Below are positions 18,726-28,654 of a stretch of DNA of 64,000 nucleotides, piece after piece. The notes beneath the pieces are model-generated. The model was not told the DNA's origin. It saw only the letters and a program-made list of their open reading frames with translations, and did not search any database. The translations under genes and the position numbers were made by a program. Location: the NCBI GenBank assembly GCA_030524175.1, contig JAUNHC010000018.1, positions 44,135 to 108,134 on the forward strand. Reading direction: 5' to 3'. This stretch comes from Eubacteriales bacterium. Its GTDB lineage: Bacteria; Bacillota; Clostridia; Lachnospirales; Lachnospiraceae. Position 1 is the first letter of the stretch; every line of letters starts with the position of its first letter.

Positions 18726-20096
18726 ATGCAGTTTATACAGGATATGACACATGGTTCACCACTAAAACTTCTCGTTCGTTTCTCTCTTCCGATGATAATA
18801 GGAAACCTGTTTCAGCAGTTATATACCATGACTGATTCCATTATTGTGGGGAAATTTATAGGTGCGGATGCATTGGCATCAGTGGGCGCATGTAATTCCG
18901 TCACTTACTTGTTATTTTCCTTATGTCTGGGACTTTCCTCCGGAATCGGAATTGTCATTTCCCAACATTTCGGCTCCGGAAACGAAAAAAATATACGCAA
19001 AGCAATCGGCAATTCCATCTATCTTCTTTTATCCTGTGCAATCGTACTAACCGTTTTGGGGCTTCTGTGTGCAAAGCCCGTCATGGAGCTGCTCGGCACG
19101 CCGAAGGAAATCATGGGGAATGCTGTATCCTATTTTCAGATTGTCACAGCCGGAACTATTGCCGTAGCCTTTTATAACGGTATTTCTTCCATTCTGCGCG
19201 CATTGGGAGACAGCAGGACACCTTTATTTTTTTTGATTCTGGCAGCACTGCTTAACATCGGACTGGATTTGCTCTTTGTGCTCATTTTCCATATGGGTGT
19301 TGCAGGCACTGCCCTGGCAACAACACTGGCACAGCTTGTTTCTGCCTGCAGCTGTCTGGCATTTGCCATACACACCAATCCTTATTTCCGCCTGACCAAA
19401 ACCTGCTTTGCCCCTGACAGGGAACTGATAACCCAAATGCTCCATATCGGACTTCCCTTGTCCCTTCAAAATGCTATGATCGCTTTATCATGTACTGTCC
19501 TGCAGGGAATCATCAACACCTTCGGCACAACCGTAGTGGCAGCCTTTACTTCCACCAACCGCATCGAAAGCCTCATTGCCCAGGTTTTCCTTTCTCTAAA
19601 TACTGCTCTGTCCAGCTATACGGCCCAAAATCTGGGTGCGGAAAATCCAGACCGGGTAAGGCAGGGCACCCGGTGCAGTGTTGGCATTGTATGTGTATTT
19701 TCTATAATCATGCTTTTATTCATATATCTTTTTGGAAAGTCTGTTATGGGCTGGTTTGTTCAAGAGCCGGATGTAATTCAAACAGGCAGCCGTGCTCTGA
19801 AACTCATAAGCTGTTTCTTTGCTGCATGGGGGCTTCTCTATGTATTCCGCGGTGTATTAAACGGTGCAGGAAATGCAGGCTTTGCCTATGTCAGCGGACT
19901 TCTGGAAATTATAGGACGAGTAGGATTTGCCCTGCTTTTTACCCGGATGGACTCCGTAGGTGTATGGGGGATTTGGCTGGCAGAAGGATGCACCTGGATC
20001 CTTATAACCGTTGCAGGCATCTATTGTTATCGGCGGGGGAACTGGAAGCACTCAAAGCTCATCCGTGTATCTGCCGGAAAATATTCCCTGCGATGA
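18726..20096 (+). CDS. MATE-family multidrug efflux transporter
   Basis: 456 residues, about twelve membrane segments. LPMIIGNLFQQLYTMTDSIIVGKFIGADALASVG near the start and the repeated half with NGAGNAGFAYVSGLLEIIGR are typical of MATE Na+/H+-drug antiporters (DinF/NorM-like clade of Firmicutes). The start at 18726 is chosen from family alignment and a nearby GGAAGG; longer forms from 18618 add non-conserved residues. It is divergent from the PocR-AraC gene, a common regulator-transporter pairing. Confidence 0.88.
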   Translation: MQFIQDMTHGSPLKLLVRFSLPMIIGNLFQQLYTMTDSIIVGKFIGADALASVGACNSVTYLLFSLCLGLSSGIGIVISQHFGSGNEKNIRKAIGNSIYLLLSCAIVLTVLGLLCAKPVMELLGTPKEIMGNAVSYFQIVTAGTIAVAFYNGISSILRALGDSRTPLFFLILAALLNIGLDLLFVLIFHMGVAGTALATTLAQLVSACSCLAFAIHTNPYFRLTKTCFAPDRELITQMLHIGLPLSLQNAMIALSCTVLQGIINTFGTTVVAAFTSTNRIESLIAQVFLSLNTALSSYTAQNLGAENPDRVRQGTRCSVGIVCVFSIIMLLFIYLFGKSVMGWFVQEPDVIQTGSRALKLISCFFAAWGLLYVFRGVLNGAGNAGFAYVSGLLEIIGRVGFALLFTRMDSVGVWGIWLAEGCTWILITVAGIYCYRRGNWKHSKLIRVSAGKYSLR

Positions 20097-20272
20097 TTTC
20101 TGCAATGTATTCCTGCAGCACATGCAAAACCTCTTCATATATTTTATTAAGTTTTGGAAAGTGTGACCTGAATTTGTGCGTTTTTGTCTCATCCCGCAAA
20201 AAATATTCTTTTTTTCTTTTCATTTCTCTTGATCCCCATTTAAAATCGCACATATTTGTCCTCTTACATTCA

Positions 20273-20301
20273 TTGACTTTTAGTGATTTTGCCTATAAAA
20301 T
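20273..20301 (+). promoter_or_regulatory. Sigma-A promoter of the secreted protein gene
   Basis: TTGACT (20273-20278), 17-base spacer, TAAAAT (20296-20301), about 68 bp before the ATG. Confidence 0.65.
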
Positions 20302-20368
20302 CAAGACATCAATTTATTCTTCCGTCCGGACAAAGAGTATAAAAATATCATTATCGGAGGAATTTTTC

Positions 20369-22114
20369 ATGAAAAGAAAATCAGCATCAATCATTCTCAC
20401 CTCCCTGTTGATCGGCTGCTTTCCCATTGCTGTAAGTGCAGCGGAAGCACCTGTTCTTGAGGTAGAAAGCCATCTTTTGGGAAGTGCTTATACCAACGGA
20501 AAAAGCACATTAAAATATCACCTGAATACAGGGGTATCCTACGGCGAAGATTCACAATGTATCTTTACCCTCTCCTTGCCTGACGGTTCGTCTGTGGATG
20601 ACAGCAAAATCGACTGCAGCAGTGCCTCCGTATCTCTTACCAACGGAGACGGATACTATCCGGAAGAATATACCTTCCAGGCAGTTGAATTAAATGGTGA
20701 ATGGAAAAACGGTCAATTCATCTACCGTTTAGACCAAGGTGACCTAGAGCTAAATCTTGACCTTTATCCACTGGAAGATAAGGACAGCGGACGTGAATGG
20801 AGCTGTCTGGGAGGAGACGGTCATGGTAATTATCATTTTAACCTGACAGTCAGCGGTATTGTCTATGACGGTGCTGAAGTGGAAAGCCAGTCTTTCCCTG
20901 TTGATATTTCTATTTTTGGTTATAATTATACCAGCGATGCGCAAAAACTGTACGGAGAGGAAGGCTCACCAACTATTCAGCCTGTATTCTCTTCTTTAAA
21001 GGAAAAAACAAATACTTCTCCGGAGGTAAAAGACGAACCCGTCTGGACTTGGGTTGGTGATGGTGAAAAGCCTATTCTCTGCGACGCTTTGGCCGATGAT
21101 TTTTATATAAGCTGGCCGGAAAATATCGATGCCTCTTCCCTTACCAACAGCGATGTCACCATCACCTTATCAAATAATAATGGTGAAACACTTGCCCTGA
21201 GTGCTGACAAAGACTTTTACATACAGTCTGAGGGTTCTGAAACCCAAATTGCACTGACCTTCCAAAACTGGGCATTCACTCCAGTCTATACTTCTATGAC
21301 CATTGATGTTGACGGCACCGCAAAGGCTTCTGAAACTTATGATATCGGCAGTGTATATGTGTACGAAGCACAGCAGGGCGGCGGCGGCCAGACTGTAGAT
21401 GGTACCGTAACTGCCTACAGTTTTTATGGATTTGCAAATCTGGAATCCTGGGAGCAAATACTGGGGACTCCGGCTTATTTGTTAAAAACCGAAAAAGACG
21501 GTGCAGAATACTATTATGCAGAAGATGCCGACAGCAATGGTTATCTGACCCAGGCTCCGGAAGAAGCATTAACTTTTGATGCTGTTGAGGAACGTAATCC
21601 CCAGCTTATCGGCAATACAGTGTATATTACTACGAGAACTGATTTAAAGGAAATTGAAAAAACAGTGGATGGAGAGAACATTGTATTTACACAAGCTTAT
21701 CCCGGCTGGGATTTCCCTCTGCCATTAGGCAGCCTGCTAAGTCCCAATGCCTGCGATGAGAGCTTGGAGGCAGCTCCCGGATATGTCATCCCCTGGGGAA
21801 CTGAAAACTGGATCACAAATGAAAAATGGGCCTGGCAGAAAGGTATAGAAGAAGGCTGGACCGGAATCGAAGTCACCCCTTATGAAGGCAAATACGAGTG
21901 GAAAGTTGCCAAAGGCGCTTCCCAGCAGTTCTCTGCCGAAACCGACAGCTTAACATGGGAAATCATCGGTGATATTGATGAAGGAACCTCTGTTACCCAA
22001 GAAGGACTCCTTACTGTAGCTGAAGACGAGTCTCACCCATCCTTTGCCGTAACTGTAACAGATCCTGACGGCAATCTTGGCACAGTTACTATTAAAGTAA
22101 CAAACCCGGAATAA
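20369..22114 (+). CDS. Secreted protein of unknown function with C-terminal Ig-like segment
   Basis: 581 residues. The signal peptide (MKRKSASIILTSLLIGCFPI, cleavage after SAA near residue 24) is followed by an acidic, beta-rich, Asn/Thr/Tyr-rich mature protein. The last 75 residues (GKYEWKVAKGASQQF, then WEIIGDIDEGTSVTQEGLLTV) resemble bacterial Ig-like (Big-type) domains. No catalytic motif is recognised. The start at 20369 has CGGAGG 7 bases upstream; the same frame is open to 19490, but that part overlaps the MATE gene and is not coding. A strong convergent terminator follows. Confidence 0.8.
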   Translation: MKRKSASIILTSLLIGCFPIAVSAAEAPVLEVESHLLGSAYTNGKSTLKYHLNTGVSYGEDSQCIFTLSLPDGSSVDDSKIDCSSASVSLTNGDGYYPEEYTFQAVELNGEWKNGQFIYRLDQGDLELNLDLYPLEDKDSGREWSCLGGDGHGNYHFNLTVSGIVYDGAEVESQSFPVDISIFGYNYTSDAQKLYGEEGSPTIQPVFSSLKEKTNTSPEVKDEPVWTWVGDGEKPILCDALADDFYISWPENIDASSLTNSDVTITLSNNNGETLALSADKDFYIQSEGSETQIALTFQNWAFTPVYTSMTIDVDGTAKASETYDIGSVYVYEAQQGGGGQTVDGTVTAYSFYGFANLESWEQILGTPAYLLKTEKDGAEYYYAEDADSNGYLTQAPEEALTFDAVEERNPQLIGNTVYITTRTDLKEIEKTVDGENIVFTQAYPGWDFPLPLGSLLSPNACDESLEAAPGYVIPWGTENWITNEKWAWQKGIEEGWTGIEVTPYEGKYEWKVAKGASQQFSAETDSLTWEIIGDIDEGTSVTQEGLLTVAEDESHPSFAVTVTDPDGNLGTVTIKVTNPE

Positions 22115-22141
22115 GCTTCCGGCTGATCTGCAAAAAGTTTC

Positions 22142-22180
22142 AGCGCTTCTGCCTGTTATTAAGGCAGAAGCGCTGTTTTC
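22142..22180. terminator. Bidirectional terminator
   Basis: Thirteen-base perfect arms AGCGCTTCTGCCT (22142-22154) and AGGCAGAAGCGCT (22162-22174), then GTTTTC. It lies between the converging secreted-protein and histidine-kinase genes. Confidence 0.85.
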
Positions 22181-22189
22181 ATATCTTCT

Positions 22190-23638
22190 TTACGGCAAAT
22201 CGATCATCACTTTTAACCCTTTGTCCATCCCTTCCAGACTGATTTCAGCCCTTCCGTCAAAGAACTCTTTCAGCCTGTATGCTACACTGCGCAATCCAAT
22301 CCCCCGTTCCCCTGATTCAAAAGGACGATACATTTCCCGCTCTATTTCATAAAGGGTTTCTTGATCCACCCCTTCTCCATTATCCTTCACTTCAATCACA
22401 GTCTGCTTGTTCTTTTCATAAATATTGACCTCCACTGACCCATGTCCGCTGTGATTCTTCAAACCGTGGGAAAGGCTGTTTTCAATCAACGGCTGGAGGA
22501 GTAAGGCCGGAATCTTCTTCTCTGAACAAGCTTCCTCACACTGTACTGTGAAACCCACCCTGTCTCCAAACCGTATTCTCTGAAGATCCAGATATGCCTC
22601 TGTATGCTCTACCTCCTCCTGGATCGTCACACTTTTTCCAATACGGTCCAGAAAGGTTCTGAGATAATCTGCCAGTTGTATAGAACATTCCTCTGTACGC
22701 TCTGCCTTTTCAATAAAAGCCAGACTGGATAAAGTGCTCAGACAATTAAACAGGAAATGGGGGCTGATCAGAGACTGAAGAAGGCTCATTTCTGTCTGCT
22801 TCAGTGCTACCTTTGTCTGCATATGCTCCATCTCCAACTGATGAAGTTCTTTGGTGACTCGGATTTTTTCCAACAATTCGTCCATCTGACGCCGGATCAC
22901 AGATATCATTTCCTCAAACGCGTGTGTTAAAATAACCGTTTCCCGGCAAGTGTCCGGCACAAACTCCCCTTGCTGTGATTCCTTAAAATTATTTTCCGTT
23001 GCCATTCTCACTCTTTCCGTTAATTCTATGATAGGTCTTGATAAATTATCAACAAACCTGGCTCCTTGAAAAAATACTATAATGCAAACCAGAATCCCCA
23101 ATAACAGCAAAAACTGCTGCTGTTTATACCAGTCTCTGCTGTTATTGTGAATACTTTCCGAAATCAGCTGGTGTTCTATACTTCCCGTAGTTTCATAGCT
23201 CTCCAATACCAGCCGGTACCATGACATGGTTTGACTATAATAGGGAAAAGCCGTGTCCTCCGGATTCTCTTTCCTGGCTCTCATAAAGTCATCCACTGCT
23301 TCCAGATAACTCTGTACAATATAATAATTATCAACCATCTGGGCATGAGGAAAGTCAGTTGTCAACTGCCTGACATATTGCAAAAATTGTGTTTTTTCCG
23401 CTTCCAGACTCTCCGCAGTAATCATTCCGGAATGATTAAAATATCCTGTTACTGTCTCCTGCAACTTGTCTGCTTTTGATTGATAAGAATCATAAGAAAG
23501 CTGAACGTTTAAAATATGATTCAGATTTTTCACAGTCTGATAATTCAAATATACCGTCACCATATAAAATACAATCATTGTCCCCAGAATGCCACCAATA
23601 ATATAAATCATCTTACGGCGTATTGACTGATTTTTCAT
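22190..23638 (-). CDS. YesM-type sensor histidine kinase
   Basis: 482 residues. One membrane helix near 10-30, an extracytoplasmic helical region, a second helix near 175-195, a HAMP-like linker (RFVDNLSRPIIELTERV), a coiled coil, then the His_kinase domain with phospho-acceptor ISPHFLFNCL (near 290) and an ATPase domain with ENSLSHGLKNH and DNGEGVD / GIGLRSV. Last gene of a three-gene sensory operon; its ATG overlaps the response-regulator stop. The partner solute-binding lipoprotein suggests it senses a sugar-like ligand. Confidence 0.92.
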   Translation of the reverse strand: MKNQSIRRKMIYIIGGILGTMIVFYMVTVYLNYQTVKNLNHILNVQLSYDSYQSKADKLQETVTGYFNHSGMITAESLEAEKTQFLQYVRQLTTDFPHAQMVDNYYIVQSYLEAVDDFMRARKENPEDTAFPYYSQTMSWYRLVLESYETTGSIEHQLISESIHNNSRDWYKQQQFLLLLGILVCIIVFFQGARFVDNLSRPIIELTERVRMATENNFKESQQGEFVPDTCRETVILTHAFEEMISVIRRQMDELLEKIRVTKELHQLEMEHMQTKVALKQTEMSLLQSLISPHFLFNCLSTLSSLAFIEKAERTEECSIQLADYLRTFLDRIGKSVTIQEEVEHTEAYLDLQRIRFGDRVGFTVQCEEACSEKKIPALLLQPLIENSLSHGLKNHSGHGSVEVNIYEKNKQTVIEVKDNGEGVDQETLYEIEREMYRPFESGERGIGLRSVAYRLKEFFDGRAEISLEGMDKGLKVMIDLP

Positions 23639-25059
23639 TTATACTTACCTCGCTGATATTCCGTTACACTTACTCCCGTCACACGCTTAAAAACCTCCAG
23701 GAAATACTTTTTATTATAATAACCACAGGCAGAAGCTACTTCATCTAAATCGGCCTTTTCATTTTTCAGACACTCCCTGGCCTTTTCAATCCTTATTTCA
23801 TTGAGCATCTGCGCAAATCCCTTTCCTGTTTCCTTTTTAAACAAATGACTGAAATAGGTATCTGTAAAACCCAACATTTCTGCCATTGAATCCCGGGAGA
23901 TTTCTTCAGAACAATGTTTTTTCATATAGGATACCGCAAAAGCAATGGGGCTTTGACCGCCCTGCTGCCGATAATATTTAGCCAGCCAGCATTCCAGGCC
24001 GGCATAAGTTTTTTTACCCCGCAATAATTCCAACAGGAGTATCTGATCGACAGACGGATCCATTTGATAAAACACTTGGCACAGCAAAGACGCATATTCC
24101 CAATAGCATCCGCTGGCTGTTATTTTCCGTCTGAACATGCGAACGAAATTTTCCGCCTGTTTTTCTCTCAGCCGCTGCTGCCACTTCTTTTCCTGTTTCT
24201 CTCTGTCCCTTACAGGCAGATCATGGGAAGCCAGCCGTTGAAAATCTATCTCTTCCCTACTTTGTTCCTGGATTTTTATTAAACAATTGTCACAGACACT
24301 TTTAAGAAGCTCATAGGTATCGCAATAATCACTGACAAAAAGACTCCCCTTACCGGACTTTTTCCAAACCTCCATCAGACAGCACTGCAAAATAAGCCTC
24401 TGTTCCTGTCTGTCTCTGCCCTCTCGTTCTTTCAAAAAATATAACGCTGTCCCATCTATGTTCCCCTCAAAAGCTGAAAAGAAGGGCGAAAATAACTTTT
24501 TATCCACACTACATCCCTTCGCAGCCACCACACAGACTCCCAGTTCCCCGTCTACTGCCCATCCATAAGCCGTCTCTAATGTGGACCGCGGATAATTTCC
24601 CCCTATAATATCTGCAGTCAGATACGGTTCCGCATAAGACGATACTTCAGTGCGCACAAACTCCCCACGGGCAATCTCACGTTCCTTTTCCAATTGTGCC
24701 AGACATTTATCCATCGCTGCCTCTAATTTCCTTCTATGTACTGGTTTTAAAAGATATTCTACTACCCCTAACGTCAGTGCCTCCCGAATGTATCCTGTCA
24801 TATCATAAGCCGTTATGATTAAAATTTTGCCTGAATATTGCTCTTCTTTTAACTTTGTGATCAGTTCCAGGCCTGATATACCGGGAATATTAATGTCTAC
24901 CAGCATGATTTCCGGTTTTTCCTGCCTGCATAGTTCCAGTGCCTTCCACCCGTCTCCTGCAGCAAAAACATCCATTTGCTCCCCGTATATGCGTTTTACA
25001 TTTCCGCAAAGTGCCGTCTGTTCCAGCAGCTCGTCCTCTACGATCAGTACCTTATTCAC
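23635..25059 (-). CDS. YesN-type response regulator with AraC output domain
   Basis: 474 residues. N-terminal receiver (VLIVEDELLEQTAL, phospho-Asp in MLVDINIPG near 55, Lys in LLKPVHRRKLE), a long middle region, and a C-terminal AraC-type double helix-turn-helix (about 370-470: MAEMLGFTDTYFSHLFKKE and SACGYYNKKYFLEVFKR). Overlaps the kinase gene by 4 bp and the upstream lipoprotein gene by 8 bp. Target genes are not evident; no sugar ABC transporter is encoded nearby. Confidence 0.92.
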   Translation of the reverse strand: MNKVLIVEDELLEQTALCGNVKRIYGEQMDVFAAGDGWKALELCRQEKPEIMLVDINIPGISGLELITKLKEEQYSGKILIITAYDMTGYIREALTLGVVEYLLKPVHRRKLEAAMDKCLAQLEKEREIARGEFVRTEVSSYAEPYLTADIIGGNYPRSTLETAYGWAVDGELGVCVVAAKGCSVDKKLFSPFFSAFEGNIDGTALYFLKEREGRDRQEQRLILQCCLMEVWKKSGKGSLFVSDYCDTYELLKSVCDNCLIKIQEQSREEIDFQRLASHDLPVRDREKQEKKWQQRLREKQAENFVRMFRRKITASGCYWEYASLLCQVFYQMDPSVDQILLLELLRGKKTYAGLECWLAKYYRQQGGQSPIAFAVSYMKKHCSEEISRDSMAEMLGFTDTYFSHLFKKETGKGFAQMLNEIRIEKARECLKNEKADLDEVASACGYYNKKYFLEVFKRVTGVSVTEYQRGKYK

Positions 25060-25996
25060 TGTTCCTTCCCCCCGTTCCCTCTTCTGCAGTAATCAGCGTA
25101 CTATCCACATATGACTGCTTCTTTTCCAGTTTTTCTTCATCTAAAAGCTTCTTCATCTGGCAGACTGCCATTTCACCTATCTGATCATTATCCTGCAGCA
25201 AAAGGGCCGATATGACACCATTTTCCAGATACTGTTCCGCCTCCTGTGATTCCCCAAAACCTACCAGACTGATTTCCCCCTCCAATTTCATTCTGCAAAG
25301 CGTCTCTGCAGCCTGCACTGTACAGGAAGGATCAAAAGACACAATCCATTTTAGATTCTCTGACGTCTGGATGCCTTGCTCTATTCCCTCCAGCCGTTCT
25401 TCATTTTCTTCTTTTAAAGGCAGCAAGGTTACTTCACTTTCTCCCTGTGCCGTCATATAATCCAGAAAAGCATTTTTTCTTTTTTCTACTGCACCAGAGG
25501 CAGAAGGATTCAAAACTAAAATATGCTCCTCAGGTATTTTCCGTTTACAGACATATTCCGCCAGCTGCCGGCCTGCCATCTCATTATCTATGCCTACAAA
25601 TGCATCGTAAAGTTCGCTTTCTATATCTGTATCCACCACCACGATTTTAATACCGCTTTCCCGCACGGAACGAAGCACTTGAAAAACTTCTTCATCCCCA
25701 TTATCGGACACAAATAAAATGATTCCTTCCGGCTTTGCCGCATAAGCCAGCACCAGCCGGTCAATAATGGGATCATTTGCACTTGAAGGATATTCCGACA
25801 AGGCAATCCCCTCTTCCTTAATACTGCTATGAATACCGTTCCATACCTGCTGCCAGAAATCTGTCACTCTGATTTTTCCGTTTTCCGGCAATACTGCCGC
25901 TACCCTGTATCCTGAATCTTTCACATCCTGCTTTACAGCGCAGCCCGTCATCAACGCCATGGATAACAGACAGATACCACATTGATATTTTTTCAA
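25052..25996 (-). CDS. Solute-binding lipoprotein (periplasmic-binding-protein type I) of a sensory operon
   Basis: 314 residues. A lipoprotein signal peptide ending in the lipobox LMTGC (Cys19), then a LacI/RbsB-like fold (VAAVLPENGKIRVTDFWQQV, FVSDNGDEEV, GIDNEMAGRQLAEYV, VGFGESQEAEQYL). A TTG start at 25996 has GGAGGAG five bases upstream. First gene of the operon with the YesM kinase and YesN regulator; probably presents a ligand to the kinase rather than to a transporter. Confidence 0.87.
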   Translation of the reverse strand: MKKYQCGICLLSMALMTGCAVKQDVKDSGYRVAAVLPENGKIRVTDFWQQVWNGIHSSIKEEGIALSEYPSSANDPIIDRLVLAYAAKPEGIILFVSDNGDEEVFQVLRSVRESGIKIVVVDTDIESELYDAFVGIDNEMAGRQLAEYVCKRKIPEEHILVLNPSASGAVEKRKNAFLDYMTAQGESEVTLLPLKEENEERLEGIEQGIQTSENLKWIVSFDPSCTVQAAETLCRMKLEGEISLVGFGESQEAEQYLENGVISALLLQDNDQIGEMAVCQMKKLLDEEKLEKKQSYVDSTLITAEEGTGGRNSE

Positions 25997-26083
25997 CTCT
26001 TCTCCTCCAACAATCCCACAAAGCCTGGATTCTCTCCTATATCAGTCTTATACAGCGATACCCAAAATATATCTGTCAGCCAG

Positions 26084-26671
26084 TCAACGATCACTTTTAG
26101 CCAGAAACCCAAAAACACCGTTAGCCACTAACCCCTGTGCCATTTTGAAAAACTCATCATCTGTCAGGTCATTGCCGTTTTCAAACCATTTTGTCATTAA
26201 GCCGATCATGGCAGAGTAAGCGTATTCCATCAGATAATCCAGGTGCTCCATCTGTTCCGGCAGATTCCAAAACCGCATTAGAAGCACCTGGAAGCTTTCT
26301 CTGAACTTACCGGTAAATTTAGGGTCTCCGTTTTTCCCAAGCAATGTAAAAATCTTGTCCTCATGCTTTTTAAATATAGGCATACTCATTGAATATAAAC
26401 AATCAATGTCTCTTGGGTTTTCTTCAAAATTATGATTGTTTAAAACATCGGTTACTTCTCTGCGCACTTCTTCTATAAGATCATTTTCGATCTGTTCTAA
26501 GACCTCATAGATATCTTTAAAATAATTATAAAAGGTTCCTCTGTTATTTCCGGTTATACTTGTAATCTCAGCGATTGATATCTTATCAATGGCTTTTTCT
26601 TTATAAACGTTCCAGAACGCGTCCATTAATTTTTTCCTTGTAGCAGCTGTGACTTCCGGTTGTTTTTTCAC
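26084..26671 (-). CDS. TetR-family transcriptional regulator (of the adjacent ABC operon)
   Basis: 195 residues. N-terminal helix-turn-helix IDKISIAEITSITGNNRGTFYNYFKDI, then a helical effector domain. The GTG start at 26671 has GGAGGG 7 bases away; the frame extends to 26731 without a ribosome site. Divergent from two ABC ATPase genes with palindromes in between. Confidence 0.88.
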   Translation of the reverse strand: MKKQPEVTAATRKKLMDAFWNVYKEKAIDKISIAEITSITGNNRGTFYNYFKDIYEVLEQIENDLIEEVRREVTDVLNNHNFEENPRDIDCLYSMSMPIFKKHEDKIFTLLGKNGDPKFTGKFRESFQVLLMRFWNLPEQMEHLDYLMEYAYSAMIGLMTKWFENGNDLTDDEFFKMAQGLVANGVFGFLAKSDR

Positions 26672-26724
26672 AGTATTACCCTCCTCTCTTTTGTCATTCT
26701 GAATAAAATCCCTCTCAGCATCAG

Positions 26725-26800
26725 GCAACAATACCCGAAAGATTGTTGCTTGATAAAAAATACAGCTTCAACTATAATCGCATCATACAACACATTGTTG
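26725..26800 (+). promoter_or_regulatory. ABC operon promoter flanked by CAACA..TGTTG palindromes
   Basis: TTGATA (26750-26755), 17 bases, TATAAT (26773-26778). GCAACAAT (26725-26732) and ATTGTTGC (26742-26749) form a palindrome abutting the -35; CAACACATTGTTG (26788-26800) forms another just after the expected transcript start. Likely operators of the divergent TetR protein. Confidence 0.7.
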
Positions 26801-26828
26801 CACAAATCAAGTATAAGGAGAGATACAA

Positions 26829-27740
26829 ATGTCAGTTATAGAGGTCAATAAGTTGACAAAAGACTACGGACATGGCAGAGGTGTGTTCGATGTATCTGCT
26901 CATGTGAATGAAGGAGAGTGCTTTGGATTTCTTGGGCCAAACGGAGCCGGTAAGAGCACAACCATCAGACATTTGATGGGTTTTTCAAAGCCACAGAGCG
27001 GAACTGCCGCCATTGACGGAAAGGACTGCTGGGAATATTCTGCTGAGCTTCAGCGTGAAGTGGGATATTTACCCGGAGAGATTGCCCTGCCTTCGGGAAT
27101 GACGGGAACACAGTTTTTAAAAATGCAGATGAAAATGAGAGGTGTGACAGATGCCTCCTATTTAGAAAAATTACTGGAAACTTTTGATCTGGACCCTGAC
27201 ATCGGATTAAAACAGATGAGTCTGGGTACCAAGCGAAAACTGGCGGTTGTCACTGCATTTATGCACGACCCCCGAATATTGATCCTGGATGAACCAACCT
27301 CCGGACTTGACCCTATCATGCAGGAAATCTTCATTGAATATATTCTTGAAGAAAAGAAAAGAGGGAAAACCATATTTCTGTCCTCCCATATTTTCCATGA
27401 GGTAGATGCTTCCTGCGACAGAATTGCCATTATCAAGGACGGAAAAATCGTTTCAGAGTTTGACCCGGAGATACTAAAAAAAGAAAGTGACAAGATTTAC
27501 AGAGTTACTTTCCACGAAAAAAAACAGTGGAAGGAATTTACCTCACATACTTATCATTTTACTTCCGTAAACGAAAGAAAGCTGCGTGCCAGAATCCAGC
27601 TGAAAAACAGGGAAATCACACCATTCCTCGCAGATATCTCCCAATATCATATCACCGATTTTACGGAGTTCCCCTTTTCGCTGGAAGATTATTTTATGCA
27701 GTTTTATCATGAGGATAAGATATTTGAGGGGGTGAAGTGA
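26829..27740 (+). CDS. ABC transporter ATP-binding protein
   Basis: 303 residues. Walker A GPNGAGKST (near 38-46), Walker B ILILDEPTSGLDP and switch histidine SSHIF are present; the signature region reads MSLGTKRK rather than LSGGQ, a common variant in DrrA-like drug and antibiotic exporters. The C-terminal 80 residues are a DrrA-type extension. It is followed by a paralogue (ATG overlapping the TGA) and by a permease. Confidence 0.92.
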   Translation: MSVIEVNKLTKDYGHGRGVFDVSAHVNEGECFGFLGPNGAGKSTTIRHLMGFSKPQSGTAAIDGKDCWEYSAELQREVGYLPGEIALPSGMTGTQFLKMQMKMRGVTDASYLEKLLETFDLDPDIGLKQMSLGTKRKLAVVTAFMHDPRILILDEPTSGLDPIMQEIFIEYILEEKKRGKTIFLSSHIFHEVDASCDRIAIIKDGKIVSEFDPEILKKESDKIYRVTFHEKKQWKEFTSHTYHFTSVNERKLRARIQLKNREITPFLADISQYHITDFTEFPFSLEDYFMQFYHEDKIFEGVK

Positions 27741-28654
27741 TGAACGATGTTATAATACAAACAACCGGACTGACCAAGGACTACGGCAAATGCCGGGGGA
27801 TTTTCGATATAAATCTTGAGATTCACAGGGGCGAGGTATTCGGCTTTATCGGAACAAACGGTTCCGGAAAGACCACCACCATCCGTAATATGATGGGTTT
27901 TATCCGGCCGGACCGGGGAAATTCTGTCATTAACGGTCTTGACTCATGGAACAGTTCTGCGGATATCATGAAAAATGTCAGCTATGTCCCTGGTGAAATC
28001 GCTTTTCCTGCTCTGAAAACAGGAACTGAATTCCTGAAATCCCAAGCAAAATATCTGGGTGTTACAGATTTTAAATATATGAATCATGTAATCGAGCTGC
28101 TCCAATTAGACCCTACGGCAAATCTAAAAAGAATGAGCAAGGGCATGAAGCAGAAGACAGCTATTGTTGCCGCATTAATGGGAGAAAAAGAAATTCTTGT
28201 GTTAGACGAACCCACCACCGGCCTTGACCCGCTCATGCGTGAATCATTTTTGGAGCTGATTCGTGAAGAAAAACAGAAGGGCCATACCATTTTTATGTCC
28301 AGCCATATTTTTGAGGAGATAGAAGCCGTATGCGACAGAGTTTCAATGATAAAAAACGGCCATATCATTGATACCACCTCACTGTATGATCTGCGCCATC
28401 CTTCTACCAAGAATTTTATCATTGAATTCAAACAAAAGGAGGATCAGGAACAGTTCATTGAAAACCGCCTGTTCGCAATCACCTGTACTGAAATAAACAC
28501 CTGTACTGTTCAATGTTCCGTTGACCAATTGGATGCTTTATTCAATATCCTTAAAAACTACCAGATTACAAATTTACGTGAAATCCACCTCTCACTGCAG
28601 CAGCAGTTTATGAGAGCATATAAGGAGGGAATCGCTCATAATGGAAACAAATAA
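27740..28654 (+). CDS. ABC transporter ATP-binding protein (paralogue)
   Basis: 304 residues, clearly related to its upstream neighbour: Walker A GTNGSGKTT, MSKGMKQK in place of the signature, Walker B ILVLDEPTTGLDP. ATG at 27740 overlaps the preceding stop. Two different ATPases with one permease suggest a heterodimeric ATPase pair. Confidence 0.92.
   Translation: MNDVIIQTTGLTKDYGKCRGIFDINLEIHRGEVFGFIGTNGSGKTTTIRNMMGFIRPDRGNSVINGLDSWNSSADIMKNVSYVPGEIAFPALKTGTEFLKSQAKYLGVTDFKYMNHVIELLQLDPTANLKRMSKGMKQKTAIVAALMGEKEILVLDEPTTGLDPLMRESFLELIREEKQKGHTIFMSSHIFEEIEAVCDRVSMIKNGHIIDTTSLYDLRHPSTKNFIIEFKQKEDQEQFIENRLFAITCTEINTCTVQCSVDQLDALFNILKNYQITNLREIHLSLQQQFMRAYKEGIAHNGNK

Noticed and set aside
19490-20368. 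5' extension of the secreted-protein frame
   Set aside because: It overlaps the MATE gene in another frame, and the true start has a signal peptide and ribosome site at 20369.
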